A stretch of DNA of 64,000 bases from Streptosporangium sandarakinum (GCF_013409935.1 NZ_JACCCO010000001.1:1178001-1242000), one strand, 5' to 3'; shown: positions 1-8,214, numbered from the stretch's first letter. Notes: generated from the sequence alone by a model not told the origin. Made by a program: numbers and translations.

Positions 1-744
1 TGGGAGGCGCTGCAGGACGCCGGGATCGCCGACGTCACCGTCCCGGTCACCTACATGAACTCCAGCGCCGACATCAAGGCGTTCTGCGGGCGCAACGGCG
101 GCGCCGTCTGCACCTCCTCCAACGCCCGGCGCGCCCTCGACTGGGCCTTCTCCCGCGGCGAGAAGGTGCTGTTCCTGCCCGACCAGCACCTGGGGCGCAA
201 CACCGCGGTGCTGGAGATGGGCCTGTCCCTGGACGACTGCGTCGTCTACAACCCGCACCGGCCGAACGGCGGGCTGACCGCCGGGCAGCTGGAGAACGCC
301 AAGATGATCCTGTGGAAGGGGCACTGCTCGGTGCACGGCCGCTTCAGCGCGGAGTGCGTCGACGACGTCCGGGAACGCATCCCCGGCGTCAACGTGCTGG
401 TCCACCCCGAGTGCCGCCACGAGGTGGTCACCAAGGCCGACCACATCGGCTCCACCGAGTACATCATCGAGACGCTGCGGCGGGCGCCGGCGGGCTCCTC
501 CTGGGCCGTGGGCACCGAGCTGAACCTGGTGAAGAGGCTCGCCCGGATGTTCCCCGACAAGAACGTCACGTTCCTCGACCGGACCGTCTGCTACTGCTCG
601 ACGATGAACCGGATCGACCTGCCGCACCTGGTGTGGGCGCTGGAGTCCCTCGCCGCCGGGCAGGTCGTCAACCAGATCACGGTCGATGACGACACCGCGC
701 ACTGGGCGAAGGTCGCCCTCGACCGGATGCTCGCGCTGCCCTGA
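1..744 (+). CDS. nadA: Quinolinate synthase NadA, 5' end missing
   Basis: Condenses iminoaspartate with dihydroxyacetone phosphate to quinolinate, the second step of de novo NAD synthesis; a cytosolic [4Fe-4S] enzyme. The open frame runs in from before base 1, so only about 247 C-terminal residues are present. The three cluster cysteines expected for the family are visible in CGRNGGAVCTSSNA, HPECRHEV and TVCYCSTMNRID. The stop (742-744) sits inside a terminator-like hairpin. nadE, the last step of the same pathway, is at 52.6 kb and not linked. Identity is secure; the N-terminus cannot be judged. Confidence 0.96.
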   Translation, partial: WEALQDAGIADVTVPVTYMNSSADIKAFCGRNGGAVCTSSNARRALDWAFSRGEKVLFLPDQHLGRNTAVLEMGLSLDDCVVYNPHRPNGGLTAGQLENAKMILWKGHCSVHGRFSAECVDDVRERIPGVNVLVHPECRHEVVTKADHIGSTEYIIETLRRAPAGSSWAVGTELNLVKRLARMFPDKNVTFLDRTVCYCSTMNRIDLPHLVWALESLAAGQVVNQITVDDDTAHWAKVALDRMLALP

Positions 745-762
745 CGGCCCCGGGGCCGTCAG
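741..762 (+). terminator. nadA terminator hairpin
   Basis: Perfect inverted repeat CTGACGGCCCC / GGGGCCGTCAG with 11-bp arms and no extra loop bases, beginning at the nadA stop codon. It has no T-run, as is usual for terminators in high-GC actinomycetes. Confidence 0.75.
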
Positions 763-1094
763 GGAGCCGTCGGGGCCGGCGCCCGGCGAAGGTCCCGGCC
801 GGCCACTTCCCGGGCGGCCGGGGTCGGACGGCTACCGAGATGCGGGCCGGTGCTCCGGTCTTCAGGCCGGAGGTGAAGGCCCGCGCGGGAGTGCCCGCCA
901 GGGCGCGGGCGTGTCCTGACCTTCCCGGCCTTGCCGCTCGGCTCACCAGGTGTAGGGCACCAGGGCGGTGAAGGGCCGGCCGCCCGCGTTCGGCGATGGT
1001 GTGCTCGCCGGGGTGGTGGGCGGCGTCGGCGCGGTCGCCGGTGTGTTCACGGATCGCCCGGATCCCCTACGCCCGGTCATGGCCGGATGGCACG
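763..1094. other. Gene-free spacer and unresolved left end of the TnpB element
   Basis: No convincing gene. It must contain the left boundary of the TnpB element, but I could not identify its edge or the target-adjacent motif. It also carries a hairpin (853-872) resembling the element's own right end. The open frame of tnpB extends back to 996, but the family N-terminus begins only at 1095. Confidence 0.5.
853..872 (+). repeat. Hairpin resembling a TnpB-element right end
   Basis: CTCCGG, then TCTTCAGG, then CCGGAG: a stem with a TTCAGG-containing loop, followed by GTGAA. It resembles the intact right end at 2326-2347 (loop TTCA, then GGAGGACGTCAA). It could be a relic of an earlier insertion or part of this element's left end. 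Confidence 0.35.
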
Positions 1095-2356
1095 ATGATG
1101 GCCGTGCGGCTGCGTTACCGGTACCGGCTCTCCCCGGACGCCGCCCGGCGCCAGGCGCTGGCCAAGGCGTTCGGGTGCGCCCGCGTGGTGTTCGACGACG
1201 GGCTGCGCCTGCGGCAGGAAGCCCGCGAGGCGGGCCTGCCGTACGTCTCCGACGGGGAGTTGTCCAAGCGGGTCATCACCGAGGCGAAGAAGACGCCGGA
1301 ACGCGCCTGGCTCGGTGAGGTGTCGGCCGTCCTGCTTCAGCAGGCGCTCGCCGATCTGAACACCGCCTACCGGAATTTCTTCACCTCGGCCGCCGGGAAG
1401 CGGAAGGGCCCGAAGGTCGCCCCGCCCCGGTTCCGGTCGCGCAAGGACAACCGGCAGGCCATCCGGTTCACCCGCAACGCCCGATTCTCGATCACGACGG
1501 GCGGGAGGCTGCGCCTGCCGAAGATCGGGGACATGCCGGTGCGCTGGTCGCGGACCCTACCGTCGGAGCCGTCCAGCGTCACGGTCATCAAGGACGCGGC
1601 AGGCAGGTACTTCGCGTCGTTCGTGGTCGAGACGGCCGACGAGCCGCTACCGGAAACGGTGGCCGAGGTGGGCATCGACCTGGGACTGACGCACTTCGCG
1701 GTCACCTCCGACGGCTCGAAGGTGGACAACCCGCGCTTCCTGCGCCGGACGGAGCGCCGCCTGCGCAAAGCCCAGCAGGCCCTCAGCCGCACGGTGAAGG
1801 GGTCGGACAATCGCAAGAAGGCCATTGCCAAGGTCGCGCGGGCGCACGCCCGGGTGGCCGACGCGCGCGGAGACTTCGCCCACAAGCTCTCTGCGAGCAT
1901 CATTCGCGACAACCAAGCGGTGTACGTGGAGAACCTGTCGGTAAGGGGCCTGGCGCGCACGAGGCTGGCCAAAAGCGTCCACGACGCGGGCTGGTCGCAG
2001 TTCACGGCCATGCTGGAGTACAAGGCCGCCCGATACGGCCGCACCTTCGCCAAGATCGACTGCTGGTTCCCGTCGTCGAAGCTCTGCTCGGCATGCGGGA
2101 CCTTGCAGGACAAGATGCCGCTTTCCGTCCGGTCGTGGACCTGCCCATATGGCATGGTCCACGACCGGGACGTCAACGCGGCGATCAACATCCTGGCCGC
2201 CGGACGGGCGGACAGGCGAAACGCCTGTGGAGGGACGGTGAGACCACCGCTTGCGGTGGCACGACCCGGCGAAGCAGGAACCCACTCCAAGCCGCCCGCG
2301 TTCTCGGCGGCCTGGCAGGGGAGAATCTCCGTCCTTCAGGGCGGGGAGGACGTCAA
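1095..2356 (+). mobile_element. IS1341-like (IS200/IS605 superfamily) element carrying only tnpB
   Basis: Contains tnpB but no tnpA (HUH transposase) on either side, so it would move only with a TnpA supplied in trans. The right end is recognisable as the imperfect hairpin and GTCAA terminus at 2326-2356. The left end is not resolved; 1095 is simply the tnpB start. Confidence 0.75.
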
Positions 2357-2414
2357 ACCATCATCGAGTAGACCACCTGGACGTGCACCGAGATGTTCTG
2401 CTGGCCCGGGCTGA
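1095..2414 (+). CDS. tnpB: TnpB, RNA-guided nuclease of an IS605-type element
   Basis: Family role (known): RuvC-type nuclease guided by an RNA made from the element's 3' end. Start chosen at ATG 1095 because MMAVRLRYRYRLSP matches the usual TnpB N-terminus; the longer frame from 996 is not conserved in style. RuvC residues are present: D195 (GIDLGLTHFAV), E279 (VYVENLSVRG) and D359 (HDRDVNAAINI). The zinc finger has CSAC (C331, C334) and C350, but the fourth position reads CPYG, with Tyr352 where a Cys is expected. The frame has no stop inside the element and runs 58 bases past its right end, antisense over the end of the neighbouring SIMPL gene, adding about 19 foreign residues. Activity is therefore uncertain. 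Confidence 0.9.
   Translation: MMAVRLRYRYRLSPDAARRQALAKAFGCARVVFDDGLRLRQEAREAGLPYVSDGELSKRVITEAKKTPERAWLGEVSAVLLQQALADLNTAYRNFFTSAAGKRKGPKVAPPRFRSRKDNRQAIRFTRNARFSITTGGRLRLPKIGDMPVRWSRTLPSEPSSVTVIKDAAGRYFASFVVETADEPLPETVAEVGIDLGLTHFAVTSDGSKVDNPRFLRRTERRLRKAQQALSRTVKGSDNRKKAIAKVARAHARVADARGDFAHKLSASIIRDNQAVYVENLSVRGLARTRLAKSVHDAGWSQFTAMLEYKAARYGRTFAKIDCWFPSSKLCSACGTLQDKMPLSVRSWTCPYGMVHDRDVNAAINILAAGRADRRNACGGTVRPPLAVARPGEAGTHSKPPAFSAAWQGRISVLQGGEDVKPSSSRPPGRAPRCSAGPG
2321..2356 (+). ncRNA. Right end / 3' end of the omega (guide) RNA scaffold
   Basis: Stem TCTCCGTCC (2326-2334), loop TTCA, GGGCGGGGA (2339-2347): nine pairs counting two U-G wobbles, followed by GGACGTCAA ending at 2356. This is the conserved right-end structure of IS605-type elements, and by homology with characterised TnpB systems it is the last part of the guide RNA scaffold. 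The guide would start at 2357 and read ACCATCATCGAGTAGACCAC. Confidence 0.7.
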
Positions 2415-3102
2415 TCGAGCTGCGGTCGGCGATCCCGGCGGCGGCGAACATGATGGGTCGCGGCGGTGTGACGTCCTGCTCCCTGATCGTCAGGACGTCG
2501 CCGAGCGTGCCGCCGGCCAGCCTCGCGTACTGCTGGGCGCGGGCCTTGGCGTCGGCGAACGCCAGGTCCCGGGCGGCCCGCAGCGCGGCGTTGTTGTCGG
2601 AGAGCTCGAAGGAGACGCCGTTCAGCCGGGCCTCGGGCCCGACGGAGACGACCGTGTCCACCGCCTTGTCGGCGTTGTCGAGGTCGCGCACCACGACCTC
2701 GACGCCCTGCGCCGCCCGGTATCCGGCGATCTTCGGGTAGTCGTCGTACACCGGGGCGAGGGAGAGCTCGGTGGTCCGCAGGTCCTTGGGAGCGATGCCC
2801 GCGTCGAGCAGCGCCTGGGTCAGCCTGGCGGCGGCCTGGCGGGCCTGGGAGAAGGCCTGTCCCGGCGTGTCGGTGCGCACCTCGACGCCGGCGTTGAGCC
2901 GCATGATGTCAGGGGTGACGAGCAGCTCGCCCTCCCCCATGACCGTGACCTTCGGCGGGTAGTCGTCCGCCGCCGCCCGCGCCGCTCCGACGGCGGGGCC
3001 GACGCCGGGATCGGTGCCGGCCAGGGCCGTGCCGCACATGCCCGCCGTGGCGATCGCGGCCGCCGCCGCGGCGGCGGCCAGGGCGTGAAATACCTTGATC
3101 AT
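2353..3102 (-). CDS. Secreted SIMPL (DUF541) domain protein
   Basis: 249 aa with an Ala-rich signal peptide (residues 1-28, ending near TALAG) and a SIMPL/DUF541 domain over about 45-245. Features include the N-terminal VTVMGEGELLVTPD, characteristic of the family, and a C-terminal ISVHVQVVYSMMV. The exact function of bacterial SIMPL proteins is poorly defined; they are exported. The stop codon (TGA, read from 2355-2353) lies in the last four bases of the TnpB element's right end, so the natural C-terminus may have been slightly altered by the insertion. Confidence 0.88.
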   Translation of the reverse strand: MIKVFHALAAAAAAAAIATAGMCGTALAGTDPGVGPAVGAARAAADDYPPKVTVMGEGELLVTPDIMRLNAGVEVRTDTPGQAFSQARQAAARLTQALLDAGIAPKDLRTTELSLAPVYDDYPKIAGYRAAQGVEVVVRDLDNADKAVDTVVSVGPEARLNGVSFELSDNNAALRAARDLAFADAKARAQQYARLAGGTLGDVLTIREQDVTPPRPIMFAAAGIADRSSISPGQQNISVHVQVVYSMMV

Positions 3103-3296
3103 GGGGTCATGGCACCACGGGGCGGCGGGCCCGCCGGGGAGCCGCCCGCGCGCCCTGTCATGTCTTGAAGAGCAGATTACGGCGTGTTCCCGCCTCCGGG
3201 CCGGCGCGCCACGACACCGCCGAAGCCCCGGGGCGTCGCGACACCGCTGAGGGCCCAGGGCGCCGTACCGTCAAGACCCGGCGCGTCGCGAGGCCG
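3103..3296. other. Spacer with imperfect repeats
   Basis: No gene. Two imperfect copies of CGTCGCGA-N2-CCGCT-N4-GGCCC lie about 50 bp apart (near 3234 and 3284), the second reaching the stop of the next gene. Confidence 0.4.
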
Positions 3297-3869
3297 CTAA
3301 AGGCCCGGCGCGCCCCAGAGGGGGAACCAGCGGTCGAGGTCGGGCTCGACGGGCAGCTCGTCCCCCAGCGCGGCGCGCACCTGGAGTTCCAGTGCGCCGT
3401 CGCGGTGCTGCCCCGACAGGGGGGCGAACGGGTAGAAGGTGCCGCGCTTGTACAGGTAGACCAGCGCCAGGCCGCGGCCGGTCGGGGCGGAGAAGCAGAC
3501 CAGCGAGCACAGCAGGGACGGACCGAACCCCGCCGACTCCAGCGAGGAGTTGACCGCGTGCAGGTCGGTGACCAGCTCGCCGAGCCGGTCGGGCGAATGG
3601 CGCATGAACAGCCAGGTGTAGCCGTAGGGGTCCTGCGTCTCCTCGACCGCCGGGCCGTTCCCGGCGGCGAGCAGGTCCACGACCTCCTCCTGCAGCCGGT
3701 TGAACGCCTCGCCCTCGGCGGAGCGGAAGCAGACCGACCCGTGCCCGGTCGGCGCCAGCCCGGTCGCCGCCTGCAACGTCACCGCCGCCGACGGCAGCGC
3801 GAACAGCGCGTCCAGGTCCGGCTGCGCCGGCTCGGTACGGCCCAGCATCGCGTCCCACCACCGCTTCAC
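3297..3869 (-). CDS. PspA-associated protein PspAB
   Basis: 190 aa, last gene of the actinobacterial phage-shock operon. It starts 4 bp after the htpX stop. The sequence begins MKRWWDAMLGRTEPAQPDLD and carries the family's FxSAEGEAF region and YLYKRGTFYPFAP block. No signal peptide or membrane segment. The function is unknown; association with PspA is by conserved gene order. The call rests on both sequence and its invariable neighbour HtpX. Confidence 0.85.
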   Translation of the reverse strand: MKRWWDAMLGRTEPAQPDLDALFALPSAAVTLQAATGLAPTGHGSVCFRSAEGEAFNRLQEEVVDLLAAGNGPAVEETQDPYGYTWLFMRHSPDRLGELVTDLHAVNSSLESAGFGPSLLCSLVCFSAPTGRGLALVYLYKRGTFYPFAPLSGQHRDGALELQVRAALGDELPVEPDLDRWFPLWGAPGL

Positions 3870-3873
3870 CGCG

Positions 3874-4785
3874 TCACACCCCCCGGCCCAGGTCGGCGGA
3901 GATCCTGGCGAGCTGCTCCAGCCGCCGCTCCAGCGGCGGGTGGGTGGCCAGCAGCGCGGCCATGGCCGTGCGCCCCGACACCGCGGGGGCGAAGAAGAAG
4001 GCGTTGAACGGCTCGGCCTCGCGCAGGTCGCGGGTCGGGATGCGGGCCATGTCCCCGCTGATCTTGGTGAGCGCGCTCGCCAGCGTCGAGGGGCGGCCGG
4101 TCAGCAGCGCGCCGGCCCGGTCGGCCGCCAGCTCGCGGTAGCGCGACAGGGCGCGGATCAGCAGGAAGCTGACCGCGTACACCACGACCGACACCAGCAG
4201 GATGATCAGCCCGACCGGCGGGCCGCCCCGGTCGTCGCGGGCCCGCCCGCCCAGGCCGCTGTAGAGGGCCACCCGGGTCATCAGCCCGGCGACAACCCCG
4301 AGGAAGGAGGCGATCGTCATGACGGCGACGTCCCGGTGGGCCACGTGGGACATCTCGTGGGCGAGGACGCCCTCCAGCTCCGGCTCGTCCAGCCGGCGCA
4401 TCAGGCCGGTCGTCACGCAGACCACCGAGGTGCGCTGGTTACGGCCGGTGGCGAACGCGTTCGGGACGTCCGAATCGGCGATCGCCACCCGCGGCTTCGG
4501 CATGTCGGCCAGCGCGCACAGGCGGTCGACCAGGGCGTGCAGGGCGGGGGCCTCGCTCGGTTCGACCACCCGCCCGTGCATGGCGAACAGGGCGATGCGG
4601 TCGGAGGCGAAGAACTGCACCAGCAGGATGCCGCCCGCGATGAGCAGCACCACGACCGCCCGGACGCCCAGGGAGATCAGCACGCCCACGAACACGACGT
4701 ACAGCAGCCCGAGCAGGAACATGGTCAGGACCATGCGCCTGGTCAGACCCCGATCTTTGACAAATCGATCGCGAGCTGCCGTCAT
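3874..4785 (-). CDS. htpX: HtpX family membrane zinc metalloprotease (M48)
   Basis: 303 aa. Two N-terminal transmembrane helices (about 18-41 and 43-62) are followed by the zinc site HEMSH (143-147), with the third ligand E218 in RYRELAADRAGA and two more hydrophobic segments (156-175, 190-210). Known role: membrane protein quality control with the active site facing the cytosol. It lies between pspAA (9 bp upstream) and pspAB (4 bp downstream), so it is probably co-transcribed with the envelope-stress protein PspA. Confidence 0.95.
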   Translation of the reverse strand: MTAARDRFVKDRGLTRRMVLTMFLLGLLYVVFVGVLISLGVRAVVVLLIAGGILLVQFFASDRIALFAMHGRVVEPSEAPALHALVDRLCALADMPKPRVAIADSDVPNAFATGRNQRTSVVCVTTGLMRRLDEPELEGVLAHEMSHVAHRDVAVMTIASFLGVVAGLMTRVALYSGLGGRARDDRGGPPVGLIILLVSVVVYAVSFLLIRALSRYRELAADRAGALLTGRPSTLASALTKISGDMARIPTRDLREAEPFNAFFFAPAVSGRTAMAALLATHPPLERRLEQLARISADLGRGV

Positions 4786-4794
4786 ATGGACAAA

Positions 4795-5073
4795 CTAGCC
4801 GGGAATCAGCCCCTCATCCCCGAGCATCTCCCGTACTTCGTCCATGGAAGCGTCGGCCGGAGGCAAAATCAGCTCGGAGGACTCCAGACTGTCGTCCGGC
4901 AGCGGCCTGCCCACGTGGCGGATCTTGTCGAGCAGGTCGTGCAGGCAGCCCCGGAAGGCTCCCTCGTCACCGGACTCGATCGCGGCCTCCAGCCGGCCGT
5001 CGAGCGCGTTGAGGACGTCGAGGTCCTCCGGGGCGATCTGGACCTGCCCCTCACCCATGATGCGGACGATCAC
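4795..5073 (-). CDS. PspA-associated protein PspAA
   Basis: 92-aa acidic protein beginning MIVRIMGEGQVQIAPEDLD, the hallmark of PspAA. Its start overlaps the pspA stop by 4 bp, so translation is coupled. The family occurs almost only beside PspA in actinobacteria and some other lineages; its biochemical role is not established. Confidence 0.88.
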   Translation of the reverse strand: MIVRIMGEGQVQIAPEDLDVLNALDGRLEAAIESGDEGAFRGCLHDLLDKIRHVGRPLPDDSLESSELILPPADASMDEVREMLGDEGLIPG

Positions 5074-5927
5074 CGGCCCTCCCCCGGCTGGCCGTACTCC
5101 TGGGTCGGCTGCGCGTGCGGCTGCGGCTGCTGGGGCGCCTGCTGGTACTGCTGCGGCGCCTGCTGGTAGGAGGGGGCGTGACCCTGCTGCGCCGGGCCGG
5201 ACTCGATCGCGCCCTGGGGCGCCGGGCCCTGTCCCAGCTCGGCCTTCATCCGGGCGAGCTCCAGCTCCACGTCGCGGCCGCCGCCCATGCGGTCGAGCTC
5301 GGCCTGGATGTCGTCGCCGCGCTGGCCGCTGAAGTCGTCGAGCGCGCCGCTGGCGAGCAGCTCGTCGATCGCGCCCGCGCGGGCCTGCATCGAGGCGGTC
5401 TTGTCCTCGGCCCGCTGGATCGCCAGGCCGACGTCGCCCATCTCCTCGGAGATGCCGGAGAACGCCTCGTTGATCCGCGTCTGCGCCTCGGCGGCGGTGT
5501 AGGTGGCCTTGATGGTCTCCTTGCGGGTGCGGAAGGAGTCGACCTTGGCCTGGAGGCGGTGGGAGGCCGTGGTGAGCTTCTCCTCCTCGCCCTGGAGGTT
5601 GTCGTGCTGGACCCGCAGGTCGGCGATCTGCGTCTGGAGGGCCCCGCGGCGGGTCAGCGCCTCGCGCGCCAGGTCCTCGCGGCCCACGCTGAGCGCCTTG
5701 CGGCCCTGGTCCTCAAGCTTGCGGGACTGGGCCTCCAGCTGGTTGATCTGCAGCTCCACCCGCTTACGCGAGGTCGCAACGTCGGCGACCCCCCTGCGCA
5801 CCTTCTGCAACAACTCCAACTGCCGCTGGTAGGAGTAGTCGAGGGTCTCGCGTGGATCCTCCATCTTGTCCAAGGCGTTGTTCGCCTTGGACCTGAAGAT
5901 CATGGAAAGTCTCTTCATCACGCTCAT
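5070..5927 (-). CDS. pspA: Phage shock protein A / IM30 family
   Basis: 285 aa. PspA/IM30/Vipp1 proteins bind and stabilise stressed cytoplasmic membranes; they belong to the ESCRT-III superfamily. The N-terminus MSVMKRLSMIFRSKANNALD is the amphipathic membrane-binding part, and the family motif EDPRETLDYSYQRQLELL follows at about 23-40. The body to about residue 205 is a long helical coiled coil. The last 40 residues form a Gln/Pro/Tyr-rich low-complexity tail, not part of the core fold. First gene of the operon pspA-pspAA-htpX-pspAB, divergent from the DUF3043 gene. Confidence 0.96.
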   Translation of the reverse strand: MSVMKRLSMIFRSKANNALDKMEDPRETLDYSYQRQLELLQKVRRGVADVATSRKRVELQINQLEAQSRKLEDQGRKALSVGREDLAREALTRRGALQTQIADLRVQHDNLQGEEEKLTTASHRLQAKVDSFRTRKETIKATYTAAEAQTRINEAFSGISEEMGDVGLAIQRAEDKTASMQARAGAIDELLASGALDDFSGQRGDDIQAELDRMGGGRDVELELARMKAELGQGPAPQGAIESGPAQQGHAPSYQQAPQQYQQAPQQPQPHAQPTQEYGQPGEGR

Positions 5928-6063
5928 GCGCGTCGGCCGTCCCCTTCTTCAAATGCGCTTCGGGCCACCCGGGTGATCTCCGGCCCCCTGGGAGAACAAC
6001 CGGAATCCACCTAGGTTCACCCTACGCATAACGTACGGGGGCGTCACTAAGTTGCAGTCCCGG

Positions 6064-6069
6064 TAGGCT
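6064..6069 (+). promoter_or_regulatory. -10 box of the DUF3043 gene (leaderless)
   Basis: TAGGCT ends 6 nt before the GTG at 6076 and there is no ribosome-binding site, so transcription probably begins at the start codon. Confidence 0.65.
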
Positions 6070-6075
6070 GGCGAT

Positions 6076-6687
6076 GTGTTCCGACGTACCCAGACCACCG
6101 CGGACGACTCCCCCGCCTCCGCTCCCGATCCTAAACCTGCGGGCAAGGGGCGTCCCACACCCAAGCGCCGCGACGCCGAGGGCCGCCGCCGCCAGCCGGT
6201 GACCGCCCCCAAGGACCGCAAAGAGGCCTACCGCCAGCTCCGCGAACGCCAGGCCAAGGAGCGCGTCAGGGCCCGCGAGGGCATGATGCGCGGCGAGGAG
6301 CGTTACCTCCCGGCCCGCGACCAGGGCCCGGTCCGCAAGTTCGCCCGCGACTGGGTCGACTCCCGTCGCCTCGTCAGCCAGTACTTCCTGCCGTTCATGG
6401 TGGTGGTCCTGCTGATCACCTGGATCCCCTTCCCCGACCAGGACTTCCGCACCGCCGTCAACATCGCCGTCGTCACGATCGGCTGGCCGGTCATGATGGT
6501 CGGCGTGGTGCTGGCCTCGGTCTGGGTGGCCTGGCGGGTCAAGAAGCTCGCGGCGGAGAAGTTCCCCGGCGAGAACGTCCGGGGCGTCGGCTTCTACGCC
6601 GCCATGCGGGGGCTGCAGATCCGCAAGCTGCGCTTCCCGCCGCCCACCCTCCTGCCCGGCGGCAGGCCCGTCCCGCCGAAGAAGTAA
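6076..6687 (+). CDS. DUF3043 family membrane protein
   Basis: 203 aa. A charged N-terminus rich in Lys, Arg and Pro (1-90) precedes two transmembrane helices (about 103-118 and 128-150), then a basic tail. The family's KERVRAREGMMRGEERYLP and DWVDSRRLVSQYFLP blocks are clear. Function unknown; widespread in actinobacteria. GTG start at 6076 is chosen over the out-of-frame ATG at 6074 because of frame and the -10 box spacing. Confidence 0.88.
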   Translation: MFRRTQTTADDSPASAPDPKPAGKGRPTPKRRDAEGRRRQPVTAPKDRKEAYRQLRERQAKERVRAREGMMRGEERYLPARDQGPVRKFARDWVDSRRLVSQYFLPFMVVVLLITWIPFPDQDFRTAVNIAVVTIGWPVMMVGVVLASVWVAWRVKKLAAEKFPGENVRGVGFYAAMRGLQIRKLRFPPPTLLPGGRPVPPKK

Positions 6688-6860
6688 CGGCCCGAAGAGA
6701 CAGCGGGCGGACGGCGGCCCTCGAAGGCCGGTGCCCGTGGCCCCGTCCTCCTTTCCGGAGGGCGGGGCCGACGCGTTCCTGCCCGGTGCCCGCGCCGTAC
6801 CCGTGCTCCGGGCGGGTCCGCTACGGCGCCGCCGCGCCGTAGCGCCGCCCGACCGCCGCC

Positions 6861-8159
6861 TCAGCTGTCCTGCACGTCCCAGCGGAGCTCGCCGTCGGCC
6901 GCCAGGGGCTTCCAGTACCCGACGGTCCCGCCCGTCTCCAGGGCGTCGGCCGTGGCCTTCAGCAGCGCGTAGTAGGAGCGGACCGGGACGCCTCCGGGCT
7001 CGAAGCCCAGACTCCCCTCGTGGTCGTGCTCCCCGATGTCGCGGATCAGTGAGTCGGCCACCAGGTGGTCTCCGCTGCCGTCGGCGCCGAACGGGATCAT
7101 CCGCCCGTCCCACCACTCCGACCGCGGGTCCGACGGATCCGCGGTGTCGTCGGTGTCGTCGATCCCGCACAGCATGCGCCAGGTGTCGCGGATCCCGCGC
7201 ACGCTCATGAGCCCGTTGTCCAGCGGCCCGAACGGCCAGGCCCGCCCCGCCGCGACCGTGCCGTCGTGCCGCAGCAGGGAGGCACGCAGATCGTTGGGGA
7301 AGCGCAGGCCCATCTGCGCCTCGGCGACCGCGATGGTCCGGGCCCGGCCGGGTCCGGCGAGGGTCTCGTAGGTCTTCGGCGCGTTCTTCCGCAGCCACCG
7401 CTCGATCCGCGTCCACTGCCGGTTCACCGCCCGGGTGACCCGGGGCGGTACGGCCCGCACGCGGGGCCGGGCGGTCCCGGGACGGCAGTCGGCGTCGGGG
7501 ACCCCGGAGTTCCCGTACGGCCCGGCCGACTCGCCCTGACCGTCCGGGGAGCCGGTCTCCGCGGGGTACGGGTCTCCCGTCGCCTCGGCGCGGGCCGCCG
7601 GGTCGTCTTCCAGCCCGCCCGGGTTCTCAAAGGAGTCCGCGGACGACTCCTCCAGGGTCGTGCAGGTGACGACGCCGCCCCAGCCGGGCTCGCAGTCCGG
7701 CACGTCCTGGGCACGGTCCTTCTCCGCGTGCACCGCCCTGGCCCCGGCTCCCCCGGAGAAGACCCCGCTCTCCAGGGCCTGCGCTCCGGCGGCCAGCAGG
7801 ACCAGCGCCGCGGCCACGGCGCCCCAGCGGGTCAGGCGGCGCCGGGCCGGGCCGTCGAGGGGGCGTCGCGGCGGCCGTTCCGCGGTCAGGAAGCGGGGCA
7901 GGCGGGTCCTGGACTCGTAGTGCCTCAGGACGTCGGCGGTGGGGACGCCGAGGATCGGGACGGGCGGCCACCGCCCCTCGGACTTCGGCCCGGGTCCCGG
8001 CGCGGGCGGGGAGACGGGCGCGGGAGCTGAGACCGGTCGCGGACCTGCGGCGGGAGCGGCCGGACGGCCCCGCAGGCGCATGATCACCACGACGATCACC
8101 GCCGCGGCGGCGGCCGCGAGGCCGAGCCGTACCCATCGAGAAGTGATCAAGCGCAGCAC
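6861..8159 (-). CDS. Membrane-anchored SMI1/KNR4 (SUKH) family protein
   Basis: 432 aa. A transmembrane helix near the N-terminus (about 11-30) is followed by a Pro-rich stretch, a second hydrophobic helix (about 112-130), an acidic low-complexity linker, and a C-terminal SMI1/KNR4-like domain (about 255-432) with WTRIERWLRKNAPKTYETL, LPNDL-like RFPNDLRASLLRHDG, and the closing W-containing block. SUKH domains often serve as immunity proteins or protein-interaction modules (known), but no toxin lies beside it. The GTG at 8159 is preferred over an ATG at 8198 because TACTCT (8172-8167) lies exactly 7 nt before it, and the shorter form places the membrane anchor at the N-terminus. Confidence 0.75.
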   Translation of the reverse strand: MLRLITSRWVRLGLAAAAAAVIVVVIMRLRGRPAAPAAGPRPVSAPAPVSPPAPGPGPKSEGRWPPVPILGVPTADVLRHYESRTRLPRFLTAERPPRRPLDGPARRRLTRWGAVAAALVLLAAGAQALESGVFSGGAGARAVHAEKDRAQDVPDCEPGWGGVVTCTTLEESSADSFENPGGLEDDPAARAEATGDPYPAETGSPDGQGESAGPYGNSGVPDADCRPGTARPRVRAVPPRVTRAVNRQWTRIERWLRKNAPKTYETLAGPGRARTIAVAEAQMGLRFPNDLRASLLRHDGTVAAGRAWPFGPLDNGLMSVRGIRDTWRMLCGIDDTDDTADPSDPRSEWWDGRMIPFGADGSGDHLVADSLIRDIGEHDHEGSLGFEPGGVPVRSYYALLKATADALETGGTVGYWKPLAADGELRWDVQDS

Positions 8160-8166
8160 GCCGGGC

Positions 8167-8172
8167 AGAGTA
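8167..8172 (-). promoter_or_regulatory. -10 box of the SMI1/KNR4 gene (leaderless)
   Basis: TACTCT on the minus strand, 7 nt before GTG 8159. It lies only 30 bp from the -10 box of the divergent aldo/keto reductase gene. Confidence 0.55.
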
Positions 8173-8202
8173 TCCCGAATCGGTCGGCCGGATGGCACCT
8201 AC

Positions 8203-8208
8203 TAGGGT
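8203..8208 (+). promoter_or_regulatory. -10 box of the aldo/keto reductase gene (leaderless)
   Basis: TAGGGT ends 6 nt before ATG 8215; no ribosome-binding site is visible. Confidence 0.65.
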
Positions 8209-8214
8209 CGGCGT

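Noticed and set aside
8160..8198. Longer start (ATG 8198) for the SMI1/KNR4 protein
   Set aside because: GTG 8159 has a TANNNT box at the right distance, and the ATG would lie almost on the divergent gene's promoter. Not fully excluded.
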